Part shown: piece after piece, positions 27,457 to 38,241 of the stretch
Layout: each line of letters opens with the position of its first letter
Numbering within the stretch: the first letter of the stretch is position 1
NCBI RefSeq assembly: GCF_033807715.1
Contig: NC_084587.1
Coordinates: 23,212,017 to 23,276,016 of the forward strand
DNA: 64,000 bases
DNA from: Cololabis saira
Taxonomy: Eukaryota > Chordata > Actinopteri > Beloniformes > Belonidae
Reading direction: 5' to 3'
Position numbers and translations under genes: made by a program
Notes under the pieces: generated by a model
Seen by the model: the letters and a program-made list of their open reading frames with translations, nothing else
Told to the model about the DNA's origin: nothing
Database searches by the model: none

Positions 27457-27645
27457 TTATTTAAAAAAGAAACTTGTCATTTTTTGAATGTTTCCAGTGA
27501 ATTTACTGTCCCTATCCAATGAGATGATGCATTTTTCTTGAAAGCTCCAGTGCCTCAGATGTTGGTTAATGCTGCTGGTGATGAGTCTGAGTGGTTCTCC
27601 TTCCATGGGTATCTTAGGAAGGCCATACAAGGTCTGTGGTAAAAT
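27457..27645 (-). pseudogene. Penelope-like RT fragment
   Basis: The minus-strand frame contains LYGLPKIPMEGEPLRLITSS, resembling the YGLPKIHK-type fingers motif and the following PLR-I-SS segment of Penelope-like reverse transcriptases. Only about 60 residues remain and the palm is missing. It abuts a LINE fragment of opposite orientation at about 27650. The assignment rests on this one motif. Confidence 0.5.
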
Positions 27646-27654
27646 GGGGTTACA

Positions 27655-28239
27655 GTAGATGACAGACTGAGTTGGAAACCACACATCAAACATGTACAGT
27701 CCAAAGTTTCAAAAAGCATTGCAGTCATACACAAAGCAAAAAAACTACTGGATCACAATTCACTTCGCACACTTTACTGTTCACTGGTCTTGCCATATTT
27801 ACATTATTGTGCTGAGATTTGGGGAAATAATTACAAAACTTCATTACAGTCACTTACCATCCTGCAGAAAAGAGCAATAAGGACTATTCATAAGGTCAAC
27901 TTCTTGGAACACACAAATCCACTTTTTATACAATCAAAACTACTGAAATTCACTGACATCATATCTTACCAAACAGCAATCATCATGTATAAAGCAAAAA
28001 ACAGACAATTACCAGAAAATATCCAAAATGTATTTAGGAATCGGGAGGGAGGGTATCAGTTAAGAGGGAAACATGACTTCAAAATCTTAAACATACGAAC
28101 AACCTTGAAAGGTTTCTGTATATCAATTACCGGTGTCAAGCTATGGAACAACCTAAGTGAGGAACTCAAACAAAGTCCAAATATCCAACAGTTCAAGAAA
28201 ATTTACAAAAATATGTTGTTTAAAGGGTACATAGGATAA
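27655..28239 (+). pseudogene. LINE RT C-terminal region
   Basis: The frame begins inside the thumb region (DDRLSWKPHI near 27660) and shifts once near 27700-27790. It then continues as YLHYCAEIWGNNYK, LQKRAIRTIHKV, NREGGYQLRG and GVKLWNNLSEELKQ to a normal stop at 28237-28239. These are the conserved post-catalytic motifs of CR1/Rex-like LINE reverse transcriptases. The catalytic palm is missing because of 5' truncation. Confidence 0.8.
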
Positions 28240-28412
28240 AGTTCATGTATGATTATTGTTTATTATCATTCATTTGATATGGCATGGTGATGAGAGGCAG
28301 AGAAACCTGTGGGTGTATGTATGTGTGGGTATATATATGTGTATATGTATATGTGTGCATGTATGTGTAGGTATGTTTAGGTATGTGTGTATGTGTATAT
28401 ATGGATACAGTG

Positions 28413-28419
<7 letters not shown>

Positions 28420-28485
<66 letters not shown>

Positions 28486-28493
28486 TATATATA
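28420..28493. repeat. (AT)n microsatellite
   Basis: About 37 AT dinucleotides with one slip (AATA near 28478), preceded by a mixed TG/TA tract from about 28297. It lies in the 3' UTR of the LINE fragment. Confidence 0.9.
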
Positions 28494-28639
28494 TTTTTTT
28501 TTATTTTAGACAAAGGGGTGAGAGCTAATAAGCTATGCTTCTTCTCACTCCTCGAATATGTCATTTATTTTCGGTTTTTCTATGCTTTATTATTTTGCTT
28601 CTTGGCATATTCGGAATAAACAGTACAAACAAAAAAAAA

Positions 28640-29575
28640 ATAGACACCCAATTACTTTCTCCTTTTAAATGTTTTCATAAGTAGACTGCAACAGTAAAAA
28701 AAAGTCCAACGACTGAGAAATAGTCCCAAGAAAACCCAAAATGTTCAGCTTTAGCTGAGTACCAATTCATCGAAAAACAGAACAACCCTTATACTAGTAA
28801 AACTATTAAGTCACTTTACCTGAACGCTTTAAATTCACCTGAGGCAAATCTTGCGACCCACTGAAAACAAGTCCGTGATCCACTTTTGGATCCCAACCTA
28901 CCAGTTGAGATTCACTATACCGTCTTGTAAGTGGAACTGTGACCTAATAATGTTTTTATTGTTGTTGTGGTAATCAACTGCTTTGAGAAACACTATCTTC
29001 CTGCAAACTGGTGACGATTTGCTCCATCCAGAAGGTTAGACTTTGGGTCAGGTTGGAAGCAGGGGATTATGCTCTGGAAAAGGGATTCTGTGATCTTCAG
29101 TCTTAGTTGCTTTCACCTCAGCTATGTTGATGTGGTCCACCACGGGTAGCTGTTGTAGAAATATGGCAAAGTTGAGTACTTTGGCTAAAACACCCTTCTC
29201 TGATTGGGTGACCTTCATATCTGATAAATATTTTACTCGTTGGTGCTGCATCTCCCTATATGAAGTGTTAAAGGTTTTGACCAAGTATTGTGTACCACAG
29301 ACCCCATCTGTCTGGTTATCTTTCTCACTTTAACGTGAAGTCATTATTCGTGAAAAAAAAGATTTGCTGTCAGATAGTTTAAAAAGTTTTTTTTTATATC
29401 TTCCCTGTTTGCCTTTCGTGTACTGACTGCCATATCATGGTTTTTGCTTCTGTCATATGAAGGTCCTCAGAGGTGCCTCAGTACAAACCTAAGCAGTCTA
29501 AAGTAGATTGTCATATAAGTCAAGATATTACTTTCTTCATTTTCTCAAATTTAGCATAGTCATTCATAGCATATT
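28640..29575. other. Gene-free stretch, nothing recognised
   Basis: No gene or repeat family recognised; frames of 60-80 codons without motifs. Confidence 0.5.
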
Positions 29576-29578
29576 CAT

Positions 29579-29579
<1 letters not shown>

Positions 29580-29611
<32 letters not shown>
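29580..29611. repeat. (GAT)n microsatellite
   Basis: Ten or eleven tandem GAT/ATG triplets. On the minus strand this yields a spurious poly-Ser frame, which is not supported as a gene. Confidence 0.9.
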
Positions 29612-29786
29612 CGATTTCTTTATTAGTCATTTTAGAATGAAATTTAATTCCAATACAGCCTGTCCAAAGAGAACAGAGAAAACATAGGTAGACAGGTGCA
29701 TGATGATGCAGCCAATGGGTGAGCACCGTCATTGCATTAGGTGAGAAAAAGGGTGACACTGGTAAGGAGGAGAAGAGAAAAAAAAT

Positions 29787-29820
29787 ATCTTCACACTGTG
29801 TTTTTACACAGTGTGAAGAT
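29787..29820. repeat. 15-bp perfect hairpin
   Basis: ATCTTCACACTGTGT, a four-base TTTT loop, then the exact reverse complement ACACAGTGTGAAGAT. It sits 26 bp before the GT microsatellite. No transcription unit is nearby, so a terminator or miRNA role is unsupported; it may be the end of an unclassified fold-back repeat. Confidence 0.7.
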
Positions 29821-29843
29821 GTTGCAAAAAAAACATGAAGACT

Positions 29844-29846
<3 letters not shown>

Positions 29847-29920
<74 letters not shown>
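29847..29920. repeat. (GT)37 microsatellite
   Basis: Uninterrupted GT dinucleotides over 74 bp, followed by a G-rich stretch. Confidence 0.95.
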
Positions 29921-29922
<2 letters not shown>

Positions 29923-30368
29923 TGGCGGGGGGGGTGCAGGGGGGTCCCACAGGCCTCCTAAGTGAGCATTGCAGCTGTGGTGCAGCGCGTCATCCTAGAT
30001 TGCATGCTTGGGGAGGGGGCAGCGAAGGCGGTGGAGGATGGTTATACATGTGCCTGTGTGCATTTTGTGTGAGTATGGGTCAGTCTGTGTACTCTTTTCA
30101 GTTCAGTTATTTCAGCCATAGACCTTGATAACGATGGAATGCTATAAACCAGTCTCGGTTGGTTCTGAATCAGTTCCACAGGTGCCATAAGGTGAAAGGG
30201 GAGGGGTGGTGGGAGCAGAGCATCTTGTTACCATAACATCCAGGTGGGGAGATTGTGGCTACACCAGCCTCCTGGGGCCAGCCTGCCAAGGCCAATCTGA
30301 AAATATCAACAATCGTATTTGTGTCAGGCAGACTCCAGTCATTTTCCGTCTGCCTTAAAGTCTCTCTG
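29921..30368. repeat. Unclassified interspersed repeat, copy 1
   Basis: The segment from about 30117, including CAGTTCCACAGGTGCCATAA, GGGAGCAGAGCATCTTGTT and a terminal ATTTTC-GTCTGCCTTAAAGT, recurs at 52170-53460, where it is split by a LINE. Both copies follow a GT-rich microsatellite. No coding potential was recognised. Confidence 0.6.
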
Positions 30369-31570
30369 GTTCATTTCAATGGCGACTCCAAACAGCCAAA
30401 TTTGTGGTCAATTTCTGCCAAGTTGAGCTTCCAACTTCTCCTAGGTCTTTTCCATCCTGCCAATGAGTTCATAAACTGCAGCTATAATGTCAGCTTGGCC
30501 TGAAATCAGAATAGCTTTGCCAGTAGTCCCACATCTCATCAACACTCAATTGCCTTAACTGACTTTAATACAAATCCTTTAATCCAAGAAAACAAAAAAT
30601 AGAAAACGGAAAAAAAAACAAAAGAAAAAATATAAACCCAGTATGTTGGGATTTTAGCAGCAGCAATGTTTCACTTTAGTGTTTCAGTTACACTAGCTGT
30701 ATCAATGGAGTTACTATATATAAAAAAAAGTTAATTAATTTCCCCTAGCATCCTTGTGATTGTAATTAACCCTTTATTTATTTATTCTTTTTAAATAAAG
30801 TGAGTGTAGCTCAGTGCTGGGACGTAATAATGAGGGAGATGATACTTTGCAATGGTGGAACGTTTCAATCATGTAGCAAGTAAAACTGGTATGACTCAGT
30901 ATCATACAGGCAGGCTGATAATTAGATGCAAAGATCCCAGCTAATACTTTCTGGGGACACAATATCTGCATAAGAATCTGCATAAATATTACCTTATTTA
31001 AATATTTATTGAGTCACTAACAAATATTAATCACTTTAAAGAAAAAAATCTCTCTGTGAAAAATGTTTGAGAGTAGAGTTTCAATAAAATGCCATATTCC
31101 TGAGTCAACAAGCAAAGCAATCAGCTTTTTGAGCAGGTGTGACTGGTGCCAAAAAGGAAGACATTTCAGCCTGTCAAGGAAGAGGATAAAGATGTAAATC
31201 TAACCAGTATGCATCAGCAGATCATCATAAGTACATCAAATTATTCATCTTAAATGAGCAAAAAATTGTTAAAATGAGATAAAGAAATAAGTGTTGCTTA
31301 TGTGAGCATCCTACAATGGTAAAGAGAAGTAAAGGTCCCTCAGGGAAAGCTCTGGTTAAGGCATCTTTATACAGTAATATAACCCCCTTTTTAAACAGCA
31401 CTTCTCAGTACACTCTAAAGCAATGCACTAAATACAGTGTTGCATGTGCGCTGTCTCAGGCACAATTTAAAACTGTCACCAAGCTCTTACTGAAAATGTT
31501 AACGCCTTACTTTTAATATCTATCTATCTATCTATTGTAAAGACATTCATTATATAAGATGTAATGAATC
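30369..31570. other. Gene-free stretch, nothing recognised
   Basis: AT-rich; no gene, RNA or repeat family recognised apart from short homopolymers and a small (ATCT)n run near 31520-31535. Confidence 0.5.
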
Positions 31571-31578
31571 ATGTAAGG

Positions 31579-31803
31579 CAGGGGTGTCCAAAGTCGGTCC
31601 TCGAGGGCCGGTGTCCTGCATGTTTTAGTTGTTTCCCTGCATCAACACACCTGATTCTAATTAACGGTCGTCACCACCTTGTCATCAAAGTCTGGATAGT
31701 TCTGTTGATGACCAAGCTCCTTGTATCACGGTTTGATAAATTAAGGGACACATCTAAAACACGCAGGACACCGGCCCTCGAGGACCAACTTTGGACACCT
31801 CTG
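31579..31803. mobile_element. hAT-type MITE with 8-bp TSD
   Basis: A 225-bp element beginning CAGGGGTGTCCAAAG and ending CTTTGGACACCTCTG, i.e. near-perfect inverted ends; the match extends inward through TCCTCGAGGGCCGGTGTCCT and its complement. It is flanked by an exact 8-bp direct repeat ATGTAAGG (31571-31578 and 31804-31811), the hAT signature. Non-coding, so mobilised in trans. Same family as 31828-32051 and 39319-39543. Confidence 0.9.
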
Positions 31804-31827
31804 ATGTAAGGCATAGACCCACTAAAC

Positions 31828-32051
31828 CAGGGGTCACCAATCCTGGTCCTCGAGGGCCAGTGTCCTGCATGTTTTAGAGTTTTCTCTACTTTAACACACC
31901 TGATTCTAATTAATCATCGTCATCAGCTTGTCATTGAGGTCTGCACAATTCTGTTGAGGACACAGTCACTTTTATCACGGTCCAATGAAGCAGTGAAACA
32001 TGTAAAACATGCAGGACACCGGCCCTCGAGGACCAGGATTGGTGACCCCTG
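31828..32051. mobile_element. hAT-type MITE with 8-bp TSD, second copy
   Basis: A 224-bp element from CAGGGGTCACCAATCCTGG to CCAGGATTGGTGACCCCTG. The flanks carry an exact 8-bp duplication CACTAAAC (31820-31827 and 32052-32059). It lies only 24 bp beyond the end of the previous element, in an unduplicated spacer, so it is an independent insertion. Confidence 0.9.
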
Positions 32052-32059
32052 CACTAAAC

Positions 32060-33075
32060 CATCTCATCTTGAAAGTAAAAAAAATCTCTTTTTAGCAAAC
32101 TTCTCACATGAATGAAATTATCCGTCTCATTAGTGAAAACCTGCAGCAGTAATTGTTTTCATTCTTAACATTTTCCACTAAACTTCAATTTAAACCCCTT
32201 TTGTCAGCAGGTTTTGATGTGCTGCTTGAATTATTTTTGCTGTCATTTCTGGCACTTGTAAAGATATATTATGATGACCATTAACATAGAGAAGTTGTTT
32301 GCAGATGGAAGAAGTGGACTGAGATTTCAAAGATCATAATCAAGAAAAGAAAAAGAAAATGAGAAGAAACATGACAAGAATGAAAAGGTTAACACGGTGG
32401 AGAGGTTTGAACTCTTTTTTATCTGCAGAACATGAGCTCACTGGGACATAAAATAGAAGTGCTGATGACAACAAATCATGACTGTTGTTTTTAGTATTTC
32501 CCGAAGACATGGCTACAGAAACATATGCTATACTTCATTGGTTAATGTCAGGTCTATGGCTTTTTTTATTATTATGATTTATTTTTATTTTGAATTCCTG
32601 GTTTTCATGATACTTTCAATTTTAATATCATAGGAGACATGAAACATCTTGTGGTGAATACTGAGGGATCTAACCTTCTTCTAGGCCTACAATCTGTTCT
32701 CCCTCACCTTCAGAATGATTTCAAGTCAGCTCTGTTGCATCTGTAGTCAGGTATCTGTAAAACTCCATTATCTTTTTTCCATAGATGGAATGTGTTCAGT
32801 ATCAGCAGAAATGACAAGGCTCCTAGTTATACTTGTTCTCTAAGGTCTACAGATTGAGGACACTCCTCTCTGGTGCTTCTGTCCTTTTTCTGTTACATCT
32901 CTTTTTGCGAGTAATGTGATTCACAAGAGGTCACAGTCTTCAAGGTTTAATGAAAAATGTAAGTTTTCAATACAATTTAAAATATTTGAATCAACATTTG
33001 AACTGCTATGTTGTATGTTGATGTTCTATGTAACAACTGGAGGATCTAAGCTTTCTCAAGTTTTTTTTTTTTGAG
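32060..33075. other. Upstream flank of the repeat-gene cluster, nothing recognised
   Basis: AT-rich DNA with no gene or repeat recognised. Similarity to the flanks of the other two cluster copies begins only at about 33078. Confidence 0.5.
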
Positions 33076-33340
33076 TCAACATTCAAGCCAATTTTTTGGA
33101 TCAGTCATACCAGGTTACAAAAAAAGAACATATCAAGCCAGTAATGTTAATGATAAAGTGGGGAACAAATCTAATCAACATGTAATTGTAAATCGTCATT
33201 TTAGACAAATCATCAGGACACAAAAGTCAAAAAGAACACAGTAAAAAACAGAACCCTAACCCTAACCACTATGTTTTGCTCAGATCATAGATTTCCACAT
33301 TAGTTGTCCGGTACCAGAAGTGCATCAAATGTCCCCATTA

Positions 33341-33417
33341 CAATCAGTAGCCCCTCCTACCTTTAACTAAACACACATGTGTCCACTTAATTTGATAAGA
33401 AGGGAAAGGCTATAAAA
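33341..33417 (+). promoter_or_regulatory. Core promoter of copy 1: GC-rich box, E-box palindrome, TATA
   Basis: A 77-bp block that aligns without gaps to 38242-38318 and 53712-53788. It holds CCCCTCCTACC, the palindrome ACACATGTGT (33373-33382, an E-box CACATG core) and TATAAAA (33411-33417). The spacing between E-box and TATA is 28 bp in all three copies. Transcription should begin about 25-30 bp downstream, near 33441. Confidence 0.8.
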
Positions 33418-33518
33418 AGCTGATTAGTACTGTCTGTAGTTAGATTACTAGCTTCAGTTTTTATTTGGTAGTAGTGCACAAACATTTGCCTGTGCGTGAC
33501 ACAAAAGTGGTTATAGTT

Positions 33519-34820
33519 ATGGGGACTGTTATTAGGTGAGTCTTGAACTGTCTTCTACTTTCATTTTTGTTGTGATAAAAGCTTATACTAATTTGGAGAT
33601 TGCTTCTAGAATGCTGCTACTGATGGTGTCTGCTATAACGATACATGAAGTGAAAGGTAAGTTACTACATTGAGATGATTCTTAACAACAATAATCAAAA
33701 ACTAACATCTTCCCCTTATAGCCAACAGTGCTGGATCTTCTGAAAATGATGGCAATGAGAAAATGCTTGCTTTGGGTGACCAACCAGCTCCTTACTTGAA
33801 CAGGCTACCCAGGAGGGCCACTTACCCACTTGCTGTGATGGAGGCTTCCATGGGAAATAAAGACCTTTCCAAACTGCCTCAACTTCCCCAGCAACATCAG
33901 TACTACCTGCCCAAAGTGTACCAGCAGCCCAAGATTCACCAGCAGTCTCAAAGCTATTTGCCCCCAGTTCCCCCACAGCACCATGGCTACGCTCCCAAGG
34001 AGGCCCAGGTTCTCGCCCAGCAGCACGGCTACGTGCCCAAGGTGCCCCAGGTTCCTGCCCAGCAGCAGCAGCACCACAGCTACCCTCCCAAGGAGCCCCA
34101 GGTTCCCGCCCAGCAGCAGCACCACGGCTACCCTCCCAAGGTGCCCCAGGTCCCCGCCCAGCAGCAGCAGCAGCAGCAGCACAGCTACGTGCCCAAGGTG
34201 CCCCAGGTTCCTGCCCAGCAGCAGCAGCAGCCCCACAGCTACCCTCCCAAGGAGCCCCAGGTCCCCGCCCAGCAGCAGCAGCAGCAGCAGCAGCACAGCT
34301 ACGTGCCCAAGGTGCCCCAGGTTCCTGCCCAGCAGCAGCAGCAGCCCCACAGCTACCCTCCCAAGGTGCCCCAGGTCCCCGCCCAGCAGCAGCAGCAGCA
34401 GCAGCACGGCTACGTGCCCAAGGTGCCCCAGGTTCCTGCCCAGCAGCAGCAGCAGCACGGCTACCCTCCCAAGGTGCCCCAGGTTCCCGCCCAGCAGCAG
34501 CAGCAGCACGGCTACCCTCCCAAGGAGCCCCAGGTTCCCGCCCAGCAGCAGCACGGCTACCCTCCCAAGGAGCCCCAGGTTCCCGCCCAGCAGCAGCAGC
34601 AGCAGCAGCAGCACGGTTACCCTCCCAAGGAGCCCCAGGTTCCCGCCCAGCAGCAGCAGCAGCAGCAGCAGCAGCACGGCTACCCTCCCAAGGAGCCCCA
34701 GGTTCCCGCCCAGCAGCAGCAGCAGCAGCACGGCTACCCTCCCAAGGAGCTCCAGGTTCCCGCCCAGCAGCAGCAGCAGCAGCAGCACGGCTACCCTCCC
34801 AAGGAGCCCCAGGTTCCCGC

Positions 34821-34856
<36 letters not shown>

Positions 34857-35692
34857 CGGCTACCCTCCCAAGGAGCCCCAGGTTCCCGCCCAGCAGCAGC
34901 AGCAGCACGGCTACCCTCCCAAGGAGCCCCAGGTTCCCGCCCAGCAGCAGCAGCAGCACGGCTACCCTCCCAAGGAGCCCCAGGTTCCCGCCCAGCAGCA
35001 GCAGCACGGCTACCCTCCCAAGGAGCCTCAGGTTCCCGCCCAGCAGCAGCAGCAGCACGACGGCTACCCTCCCAAGGTGCCCCAGGTTCCTGCTCAGCAG
35101 CAGCAGCAGCACCACGGCTACCCTCCCAAGGTGCCCCAGGTTCCTGCTCAGCAGCAGCACCATGGCTACCCTCCCAAGGTGCCCCAGGTTCCCGCCCAGC
35201 AGCAGCACCAGCACGGCTACCCTCCCAAGGTGCCCCAGGTTCCCGCCCAGCAGCAGCAGCAGCAGCACCACGACGGCTACCCTCCCAAGGAGCCCCAGGT
35301 TCCCGCCCAGCAGCAGCACGGCTACCCTCCCAAGGAGCCCCAGGTTCCCGCCCAGCAGCAGCACGGCTACCCTCCCAAGGAGCCCCAGGTTCCCGCCCAG
35401 CAGCACGGCTACCCTCCCAAGGAGCCCCAGGTTCCCGCCCAGCAGCACGGCTACCCTCCCAAGGAGCCCCAGGTTTCCGCCCAGCAGCAGCACGGCTACG
35501 TGCCCAAGGAGCAGCCTCGCTATCAGGCAAGGAGGCCAGGCTACCAAATCCACAGGCCCAAGAAGCCGTGGTTTGTATCCCGAAAACCACGCTCGCAAGC
35601 GCATAAATCTCAGGTTGGTGAACTTGCTTCATTCTTTTTCACTAGTTTTCACTTTAGTTTTTAACCATTGTTCTTTGTTGTAGGCTCAGTGA
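33519..35692 (+). CDS. Secreted Pro/Gln-rich tandem-repeat protein, copy 1 (spliced)
   Basis: Four coding exons predicted: 33519-33535, 33610-33656, 33722-35613 and 35684-35692, all GT/AG, giving 654 aa. Residues 1 to about 22 form a signal peptide (MGTVIR then LLLMVSAITI), so the product should be secreted. A pre-repeat region follows with a possible dibasic processing site (RLPRRA), then about 29 units of Q(n)-HGYxPK(V/E)PQVPA with n from 2 to 11. The basic tail ends with KPWFVSRKPR and terminal AQ. The exon-1 ATG is chosen because in copy 3 exon 1 differs by exactly 3 nt, keeping frame with exon 2; an ATG at 33611 is the alternative. Intron phases are 2, 1 and 0. No ZP, trefoil or other domain is visible. 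Function unknown; regular Gln/Lys and Gly-Tyr suggest a cross-linkable extracellular structural protein (inference). Confidence 0.75.
33965..35505 (+). repeat. Coding minisatellite array with nested CAG tracts, copy 1
   Basis: About 29 units of a 36-bp constant core (HGY-PK-PQVPA codons) plus a variable CAG tract. Tract length differs from unit to unit (2-11 Gln codons), and nearly every Gln codon in the tracts is CAG. Unit length is always a multiple of three, so the reverse strand and shifted frames also stay open, which makes long artefactual frames. Confidence 0.95.
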
Positions 35693-35717
35693 GGATATTG
35701 AACAACTTGCCTGGCAG

Positions 35718-35723
35718 AATAAA
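35718..35723 (+). promoter_or_regulatory. Poly(A) signal, copy 1
   Basis: AATAAA begins 26 nt after the TGA stop. The context (CTGGCA-GAATAAAGCTCAA) is conserved at 43709 and 56073, so the 3' UTR is predicted to be very short. Confidence 0.75.
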
Positions 35724-35724
35724 G

Positions 35725-37170
35725 CTCAATTCCTGCTCAATGCTTGACCTGTGCAAGTGTTTCTTTGGGGGAAACCCTTGAGTTAATACTCAAAATGTAT
35801 TCTACCATACATCTTGAGACATGGCACATTTGACAAATGAGGGGCAATTTTTTTGTACCACATCAGGAGAGTTCGTATGAACCAAACATGAATATTTGTG
35901 TTTACCAATGGCAGGCATTATTTTCATTAACTATTCAGTACACTTAATTAAGCAATAAGTGGTTTGTACTAACCAGCATCGGCTGGCAAGACCGTAATTT
36001 TTGATACATCAACCCATGGAATGGGACTTTGGAAGTCTGGCAGCAGCGCTGGAAATATTTTAGTTGCTCAGTTGAAGAGCTGGTCACAGTGACTTACCCC
36101 TTGATTTGGACAAACAAATGTCATTGCAATTCAAAACTCCTAAATCTCCTGCTTCCAGGAGGTTTTCTTAGGTGTTCTGATCCATTTTGCAGAAGTGCAA
36201 CACTTTCCGTAAAATTTCACATCTCTGCCAGTGCTGGATGGGATGTAGCTGGTCAATCTGATCAAAATGTAGTTTCCAGCTGTGCCCAGCTCCCTTAATG
36301 CACTGCACTTGTGCTATAACACTAGTTGTACATGAAGACTTTACCTGTGAATTTGCTCATCCACTGCCTTCATCTGGACATTCTCAAGTGTTAGTTGCAA
36401 TTGCAGTTTGTCAGACTGAAGAGTTCAATATTCTCAATCTCGCAGGACAAGATTTGCTATCTTGAAAAATGGTGCTCAAAGGAAAGGCCAACAGCCAGCT
36501 GTGCTCTTTATCAATGTTTCAGAGATTGGATATGTGCAAAAACGTATTGGAAACATAGCTGTGTATGAAGTGGCCTCAAAACAACTCTTTAGGAAACCAA
36601 AGGATCAGTAACTTAATGCTGCTTCTTGGTCTCAACTGTGTTATGCCTGTTGGCTGATCCATTTTGTCCATTGCAGAAAGACATGGATTCTCGCATCCTC
36701 CTGTATGTTTTGCCAAGTACGGACTTGTGTTCTTGGGAATTCAAAAACAGCTGCTAAATGGCATCCAAGAGAACTAGTACTTCTGGGTTAGTAGTGAGGT
36801 GTACAGTTGGCAGAAGCCTGCATAAAATTTAGAACCTGTCAGTATTGAGGAAACCTCATTTGGGACCACTGCCTGTTTAGAGTAAATGAAAGACCTGCTT
36901 GGAAATTCTTCATGATGGTGTCATAAGCTTTTGACATAACTTGAATTGATTGAGGACACCTGTCCCCACTTCAGAGAGGGCAGCTCTGACTTCCAAATGG
37001 CTAGTCAGTGTTGTAATTCCTGACTTTTCAGTCAAATTGTTGTGGAGCAGGATGCTTAACTGCAAAAAAATGCAAAAAATGAAAAGGCCTGAAAGTACCT
37101 TCAACATTTAAAGTGGCCACTACTGAATTGGACTTAATTTATTTAAATTCAGAGGGACAGACTTGCAATA
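35725..37170. other. 3' flank shared by all three copies, no gene supported
   Basis: This 1.4 kb resembles the flanks at 43720-45190 and 56085-57950. Minus-strand frames such as the one with LLHNNLT and LTSHLEV (36910-37107) recur in the paralogous flanks. However, the copies differ by indels that are not multiples of three, so I see no sign of coding constraint. Confidence 0.55.
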
Positions 37171-37796
37171 GGTTCTGCTTGCAATTGCGTCCTGCAGGGC
37201 CACAGCTATATGTTCACTGGCGTGATCTTTAGGGAAATAAATCGTTTGGAGGCACGCTGCTTTCATCTCCCAGTCTTCAATGAAATGAAGTGTCACGCTC
37301 ATGTAAGGCTCACATGTACCACTTGACCGCATATAACTGGTCAACACAAAATGGGTCATGTTAGCGAGCCGGTCTGCAAGGCTTTGGCTGACTTCAGTAT
37401 ACATATCTGGCAGTGCTTCTAGACTAGGAAGCTCATATCTCCGGTCCATAGTTTTCCGTAACATTTTAAATCCGACTTGTTCCACAGTCGCAACTGGGAC
37501 CAGATCTTTAGCAATGGGATAGGACACCGCTTTAGTTATAGTTCACCACTTGTCACTTTTCTTTTCATAAGGCAAACTGTGGGAAAATGAAGGATGTATT
37601 GGGCTTTGTTTCGAGCTGGAACTTTTTTGGGTTGTGGATGTCTTGCGGCTTCTGCAGCACGCAGTTTCACACACTGTTTGTACTGCAGTTTGGTGATTTT
37701 TGGAGATACACATCGCTCCAATGCATCGTGGGGATCTATAGAAATTAGCCACACCTCTGTCTCTGCTGGCCTTCCAACTGTTAAAACGTTTTTCAA
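37120..37796 (-). pseudogene. hAT (ZBED-like) transposase fragment
   Basis: The minus strand encodes the N-terminal half of a hAT transposase of the ZBED type: the end of a BED-like region, then SLPYEKKSDKW (frame open 37543-37752). After a stop, the frame 37120-37527 has PIAKDLVPVATVEQVGFK, MDRRYELPS and CEPYMSVTLHFIEDWEM, the segment before and including the first catalytic-domain strands. The break between KSDKW and the next block is a nonsense codon and frame change. The C-terminal dimerisation domain is absent. It lies between copies 1 and 2 of the triplicated block. Confidence 0.8.
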
Positions 37797-38241
37797 CTCA
37801 ATACATTTTGCATGTTTATTTTATCTTAATTTATACTGCAATTACATCATTTCCTTTTTGAAATTAATGGAGCATTGTGCAATTTTATACAGTTTAATAT
37901 TTCTGTGTAAGAACGAATAATACATTTTGTAAAAATAATTGTCTTATAAAAGTACTAAATTGTTGTTTCTTTACTTCATTCTCAAACCTTTTTTTATTTT
38001 GGTCCCAAAAATGTCTTATTTCATTAGATTTTTTTTCTTTTTTTAACCTTCTGTTAGATATGTCGAGTGGAAAACATTCAAACCACTTTTTTGGATCAGG
38101 CATGCCAGGCTACAAAAAAGGTGGGGATCACACCTCTAATGTTAAGTATATAGTGAGGAACAAATATAATCAGGATGTAATTGAGAATTGTAATTTTTGG
38201 CAGTTCATCTTGAAAAAAACGGACACAAAAGCCAAACATTA

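Larger units (their letters stand above)
27655..28625 (+). mobile_element. LINE 3' fragment with 3' UTR
   Basis: The 3' part of a LINE: RT C-terminal coding sequence (27655-28239) followed by a 3' UTR containing a microsatellite. It ends near GAATAAACAGTACAAAC. The sequence GAGAGCTAATAAGCTATGC in the UTR matches a 3' UTR common among fish LINEs. The 5' end is truncated at about 27655. Confidence 0.7.
33078..37180 (+). repeat. Triplicated block, copy 1
   Basis: Sequence from a shared upstream segment (GGATCAGTCATACCAGG at about 33098) through promoter, gene and about 1.5 kb of 3' flank recurs at 38068-47205 and 53562-59440. The 3' flank match includes AGAGTTCGTATGA near 35868 and GTCCCCACTTCAG near 36962. 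It stops at about 37178, where a hAT transposase relic follows. A CCCTAACCCTAACC telomere-like pair at 33253-33266 is private to this copy. Confidence 0.8.

Noticed and set aside
29835..30128. Val/Cys-rich frame over the GT microsatellite
   Set aside because: Produced by the dinucleotide repeat; no coding evidence.
33805..35604. Leu-rich minus-strand frame and Ser-rich plus-strand frame over the copy 1 array
   Set aside because: Same artefact; only the HGYPPK frame links to a signal peptide, conserved tail and splice sites.
33519..35692. Membership of the SCPP (enamel/milk/bone P/Q-rich) family
   Set aside because: SCPP genes use phase-0 introns and an untranslated first exon; here the first two introns are phase 2 and 1, and no acidic S-x-E phosphorylation motif is seen.
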